Origin: Tissierellia bacterium
Lineage (GTDB): Bacteria > Bacillota > Clostridia > Tissierellales > Tepidimicrobiaceae
Direction of reading: 5' to 3'
Length of the DNA stretch: 37,372 nt
NCBI GenBank assembly: GCA_012728725.1
Contig: JAAYEM010000067.1
Coordinates: 1-37,372, forward strand
Below, in pieces: positions 34,172-37,372 of this stretch. Position 1 is the stretch's first letter. The number at the start of each line of letters is the position of its first letter. The notes under the pieces are model-generated. The model was not told where the DNA came from, ran no database searches, and worked only from the letters and a program-made list of their open reading frames with translations. The position numbers were made by a program, and so were the translations under genes.

Positions 34172-35462
34172 TTAAGACCAAATGAACCAAACCAGAATAT
34201 ATCCTACCATTACAGCTATTAGGGTAAATGGAACACTGATCTTCATAAATTCTTTGGCACTGACTTCATAGCCTTCCCTTCTCAATATTCCAATACCTGT
34301 TATATTGGCCGATGCTCCTATTGGGGTTAAATTACCACCTAAGGTTGCTCCTGCTAAAAGTCCAAAGTACAATATAGTAGGATCAACTCCCAGTTCTGCT
34401 GCAATTCCAGCAGTTACAGGCAGCATAGTTGCTACATAGGGGATATTGTCTATAAAGGCTGATAATAACACCGATGCCCAAACAATAAGAGTATATACAA
34501 TAAACAAATTATCTTTACTAGCCCTCACAAATAGTTTGCTGATATCCTTTACCACCCCTGCTTCAGTAATACCTCCAATTACAACAAATAGTCCTACCAA
34601 TAAAAGGACGGTAAAATAATCTATCTCCTTTAAAGCATTTATAAAGCTATTAAAGCTTTTTGTCACCAGCATACTTCTTATAGAGCCGATAATAAAGAGG
34701 CTAACACAAATTATCCCATTAATATACTTTTCTATTGGAGCTGGTATGTTTGGAATTAATGAAGCTACAATCAATAGAATTACCATCCCAATAAGTAATA
34801 TGGTGGGAAAGTAATCCTTTACCTCTGTTCTTTCCATGGAGGTTACTGGCTCTTTATATCTCCTGAATAAAACCATTAAAACAAGGGTTGATGCAAGAGC
34901 TGCAGCTTGAACTACCCAGAACATGCCAACTTTACCCCTATAGATGAAGAAATCCAAAAAATTTAGGTTTGCATGCCCTCCTAAAAGGATGGATGTGGTA
35001 TCCCCTACCAGGGTTGCAGCCCCTTGAAGGTTAGATGAAATTGATATGGCAATTATACTGGGTACTGGGGAGGCTTTAAGCTTTTTAGATATATTTAAGG
35101 CTACAGGGGCTACCATGAGAACTGTAGCCACATTATCTATAAATGCAGAAATGATACCAGCAAAAAGTGCTAATGAAATAATAGCCCATTTAACATTTGG
35201 GGTTTTTTCAATAATAATATCTGCTAGTAATGATGGCATTTTAGATTCAATGAAAAAAAGAAACTATTCCCATAGTTCCAGTAATCATTAAAATAACATT
35301 CCAATCTATAGTAACCATAAGCTCACTTAAAGGCAAAATTCCCAGTATAACAAAAATTGCAGCCGATGCCAGAGCTATGTAAGTCCTAATCTTCGGAAAA
35401 GCCAAAAGGCATACATAAGTTAAAATAAATAATATTAATGCAAGAGTCTTCATAGGTTTCAT
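34172..35462 (-). pseudogene. ArsB/NhaD-superfamily (SLC13-like) transporter, frameshifted
   Basis: An ion-transporter-superfamily protein of about 429 residues is split by one extra base. The first 70 residues (LALILFILTYVCLLAFPKI, MVTIDWNVILMITGTMGIV) end at a stop at 35247. The remaining 355 residues continue in another frame with SAFIDNVATVLMVAPVAL and SAFIDNIPYVATMLPV, the paired motif of the family. The shift lies in a run of seven T on the minus strand (35259-35253). Dropping one T restores VSFFIESKMPSLL without loss. It could be a sequencing error, a genuine null allele or slippage. Substrate (arsenite, sodium/proton, dicarboxylate) is not determined. The start may be codon 4 (ATG 35453), nine bases after AAAGG. 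Confidence 0.85.
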
Positions 35463-35649
35463 CCTTTATACTTAGCAAATTTATCCAATCTTTTTTTATA
35501 AATACAATTCTCTTTTAGCAAACTATCTTTTTTATGATGGGATAATTATTCCTTTCTGTTGGCCGTTTACCAATTCCAAATCTTTTATTTAATATGACAC
35601 AGATATATTATAGCATGTGAAAAAGATAAGCAAAATATTAAAATAGTAT

Positions 35650-35687
35650 ATGGCACATAAGGTTTATCCCTATGTGCCATTTTTTTA
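35650..35687. terminator. Terminator after the DUF4489 gene
   Basis: ATGGCACATA (35650-35659) pairs with TATGTGCCAT (35671-35680), with seven T after it on the plus strand and a weaker U-rich stretch on the minus strand, the side of the nearby DUF4489 gene. Confidence 0.6.
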
Positions 35688-35724
35688 TTACATCCTAAAT
35701 TTCTATTATTATTCAAAGCAAATA

Positions 35725-36306
35725 TTAGCACTGGTCTTGTGCAATAGCACTTAAATCAGGTTTAACTACTCTCATTGTATCAAATTTTCCCTCGAAGTCA
35801 CGGCCCTCTACTTTCATAATATATTCATGGACATCTGAGGTTGGCTTGTCACAGAATGTCACTGTAAATGGCTGACTCATTTCTACCTCTAGTTCATCAA
35901 TTCTATTCTCAACATCAATTTCATATAAATATCTCCAGCTTTGAACTATTTCTTTTTCTCCATTGGTAACCCTTATTAATTTAAATAATAGATCAACCTC
36001 TACTTCATGTTCAGCGCCCCTATCATCTTCTACTTCAAAATTAATAATACTTGAAAATTCTAGTTTAACCACAGGCTTTTTTAGACAACTAACATCTATT
36101 CTCAAGCGGTCCAAAACAAACTCTTGTCCTCTTAGTACTTTATTATCTTCAATCTCGAAAAATGCATCTGATGGTCTAAGGCCACATTCTAAAATTACTT
36201 CTCTATGCTTATGGCATTTATCTTTGTGTTTTGAACCTTTGTCTTTAAATTCAACTTCTATATTATCCTTAAATTCAGGATAATGCATATCCCTTACATG
36301 GTTCAT
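35725..36306 (-). CDS. DUF4489-like protein
   Basis: The 193-residue protein has no signal peptide. A charged, His/Lys-rich N-terminus (FKDKGSKHKDKCHKHREV) precedes VILECGLRPSDAFFE and a beta-rich domain with LDRLRIDVSCLKKPVVKLEF and SSIINFEV. It closes with PFTVTFCDKP and a YIMKVEGRDFEGK strand. The ECG, C-L-x-K-P-x-V-K-L-E-F and late cysteine features match DUF4489 of Clostridia, whose role is unknown. GGGAGGTAATTTC before the ATG is a strong ribosome site. It appears monocistronic, ending at the hairpin at 35650-35680. Confidence 0.65.
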   Translation of the reverse strand: MNHVRDMHYPEFKDNIEVEFKDKGSKHKDKCHKHREVILECGLRPSDAFFEIEDNKVLRGQEFVLDRLRIDVSCLKKPVVKLEFSSIINFEVEDDRGAEHEVEVDLLFKLIRVTNGEKEIVQSWRYLYEIDVENRIDELEVEMSQPFTVTFCDKPTSDVHEYIMKVEGRDFEGKFDTMRVVKPDLSAIAQDQC

Positions 36307-36400
36307 GAAATTACCTCCCTGCTATAATATTGAGATCTTTTTTTCCCAATACATAGTATGAGGCTTATCCAAACTATGTTAATAAAAACTTGTACAATAA

Positions 36401-36440
36401 AAAACCAATAGGCCTATTATAGTAAGCCTATTGGTTTTTT
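36401..36440 (-). terminator. Terminator of the 125-residue gene
   Basis: AAAACCAATAGGC (36401-36413) pairs with GCCTATTGGTTTT (36426-36438). The minus-strand side continues with TTTTTTATTG, eight bases past the stop codon. Confidence 0.8.
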
Positions 36441-36447
36441 ATTTATT

Positions 36448-36825
36448 TTAAAACCTTTTAATACCCCTTAAATCAAAAAATACATTCCTTTCCTTAAAGG
36501 GAGTGGGATTAGTATATTGCAATCTTACCTTGTCAAAATCACTTATTTTTTTGGAATGAAAATATGGCTTATTAAACTTTAGTCTTTCATCCCTTAGCCA
36601 ATGGGGAACCTCCATGTCATGTAATTGAAGATAGTAATCTATCAAAGCTGATACTTTAGTTAAATAAACTATCTCTTTTTCATCACATTCCTCTAAATCT
36701 AGCGGATCATATAGGCTATTTATAAAATCCATATCCTTAGATTTTAATAACTCTAACAATTGATTTATACTTGTATCTTCATCTGGATATTCATACAAAT
36801 CCCTCAAGTATTTATTGCTAATCAT
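36448..36825 (-). CDS. Conserved-looking small protein of unknown function
   Basis: The 125-residue protein has no membrane segment or signal peptide. It is helical and acidic in the first 75 residues (SINQLLELLKSKDMDFINSL, DEKEIVYLTKVSALIDYYL). It then carries VPHWLRDERLKFNKPYF and PTPFKERNVFFDLRGIKRF. The W-x-x-D-E-R and P-x-P-F-x-x-R-N-x-F-x-D pattern recalls small proteins encoded beside nucleotidyltransferase-like genes in toxin-antitoxin-type pairs, but no partner is next to it, and I do not assign a function. GGGAGG eight bases before the ATG and the terminator downstream show a real gene. Confidence 0.7.
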   Translation of the reverse strand: MISNKYLRDLYEYPDEDTSINQLLELLKSKDMDFINSLYDPLDLEECDEKEIVYLTKVSALIDYYLQLHDMEVPHWLRDERLKFNKPYFHSKKISDFDKVRLQYTNPTPFKERNVFFDLRGIKRF

Positions 36826-37195
36826 AACCCGAATCCTCCCTAGATATTTTATGAAATTTATTTGTATTTCTACTAAGAGGGTCAGGGGTATATAAACTGA
36901 AATTGTATCTAATAATTCCTTTTTAAATAGCCTATAAAATCTATTATTTCATGTATTTGCCTCTATAATATTTGTTTAGCAGTGCTCATCTTATCATTAC
37001 CCCTTAAATAACATTGTATACATTTATTATATCATATCATTTTTATACATAATATTAATTTACAAATTCACAATTTACAATTAAAAATTTGCGACCCTTA
37101 GGTCGCAAAACTATTTATGATAGGGTTCTCCGTATCAACTCTACTTGTAAAATTAATATTAATTTTTATCATAAAAATAACAGGATACTCTCCTG
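36826..37195. other. Gene-free stretch with a palindrome and terminator
   Basis: No gene is supported here. It contains the upstream region of the 125-residue gene (a TATAAT-like box near 37035 on the minus strand), AT-rich ACAATT-type simple sequence near 37060-37080, a palindrome at 37088-37109 and the toxin-gene terminator at 37175-37201. Confidence 0.6.
37088..37109. repeat. TTTGCGACC palindrome, possible dispersed element or terminator
   Basis: TTTGCGACC (37088-37096) and GGTCGCAAA (37101-37109) form a perfect 9-bp stem with a CTTA loop. It is GC-rich beside AT-rich ACAATT repeats and follows no gene directly. Confidence 0.45.
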
Positions 37196-37201
37196 TTATT
37201 T
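37175..37201 (-). terminator. Terminator of the PemK/MazF-like gene
   Basis: AAATAACAGGA (37175-37185) pairs with TCCTGTTATTT (37191-37201). It overlaps the stop codon of the toxin-like gene and is followed by TTTTTAT on the minus strand. Confidence 0.75.
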
Positions 37202-37372
37202 TATTAACTCATCAATTTTATTCTTAACCTGGTTCATAACATGGCTAGTAACTTTTCCAAATTTCTTAACAACAATATTTTGAGATAAAGTATATATTTT
37301 ATCAACCCTTATACATGAGTCTACTTTCAAATTTCCTTCCACTAAATCATTATTTGTAATTAATATACTATA
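37196..37372 (-). CDS. PemK/MazF-family toxin, C-terminal part (cut by window end)
   Basis: The last 58 codons of a gene entering from the right edge read without interruption to a TAA at 37198-37196. The translation includes DLVEGNLKVDSCIRVDKIYTL, SQNIVVKKFGKV and a final helix NQVKNKIDELIK. The L-K-x-D-S-x-I-R-x-D-K-I-Y-T-L stretch is the usual C-terminal strand pair of MazF/PemK endoribonucleases, which cut mRNA at short sequences. The active-site N-terminal half and the antitoxin, normally encoded upstream, lie outside the window. The gene ends in its own terminator. Confidence 0.75.
   Translation of the reverse strand, partial: YSILITNNDLVEGNLKVDSCIRVDKIYTLSQNIVVKKFGKVTSHVMNQVKNKIDELIK

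Noticed and set aside
34172-35239. Treating the longer transporter piece as an intact gene starting at ATG 35239
   Set aside because: The frame continues upstream into coding sequence that joins the N-terminal piece after removal of one T, and the piece lacks a ribosome site and the first membrane segments.
37089-37283. A 64-codon plus-strand reading frame
   Set aside because: It runs through the palindrome and terminator and antisense to the PemK/MazF-like gene, with no ribosome site; it is a chance frame.

Overview
The window comes from a low-GC, Gram-positive anaerobe of the Bacillota, most likely class Clostridia or Tissierellia. The evidence is the A+T-rich DNA, strong GGAGG-type ribosome sites, TTG/GTG starts, U-tract terminators, an SLH-anchored surface protein, a GerMN lipoprotein and DUF4489, DUF5305, DUF5320 and UPF0251 proteins. 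No rRNA, tRNA, CRISPR array or insertion sequence was seen. The right edge cuts a PemK/MazF-type toxin gene. Layout: (1) 1-3,970 holds a short UvrA paralogue, a solitary purC and a YczE-type membrane protein. (2) 4,097-6,891 holds an OmpR/sensor-kinase pair followed by a GerMN lipoprotein whose promoter carries phased direct repeats, the probable regulator target. (3) 6,891-15,535 is the most interesting block. On the minus strand, a structured leader ending in a strong terminator precedes a NarL-type kinase/regulator pair, two small proteins with SipW-type signal peptides, and a signal peptidase of the Ser-His (SipW/Sec11) type fused to a polytopic membrane domain. These are followed by a terminator-flanked third SipW-type secreted protein with a calcium-loop motif, a DUF5305 membrane protein and a three-SLH-repeat protein. 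I read this as a TasA-like surface fibre or matrix system under its own two-component control. (4) 15,591-19,555 holds a TtcA-like PP-loop enzyme, UPF0251 and DUF5320 proteins, a CcdA/TlpA thiol-redox pair and a methyltransferase. (5) 19,792-20,706 is a metallophosphoesterase. (6) 20,878-34,158 is an L-arabinose island. A minus-strand CUT1 ABC importer (ATPase, two permeases, lipoprotein) lies divergent from a DUF624 protein, an AraR-type GntR/LacI repressor and a GH127-araA-araD-araB operon. Paired TTGTAY half-sites lie at its promoters. The GH127 enzyme has no signal peptide, so arabinose-containing oligosaccharides are probably imported and cut in the cytoplasm, then converted by isomerase, kinase and epimerase to D-xylulose 5-phosphate. 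(7) 34,172-37,372 holds a frameshifted ArsB/NhaD-type transporter, a DUF4489 protein, an unrecognised 125-residue protein and the toxin fragment. Start sites were moved downstream of the longest possible reading frame where a ribosome site clearly decided the start. All family names rest on sequence recognition without database searches.
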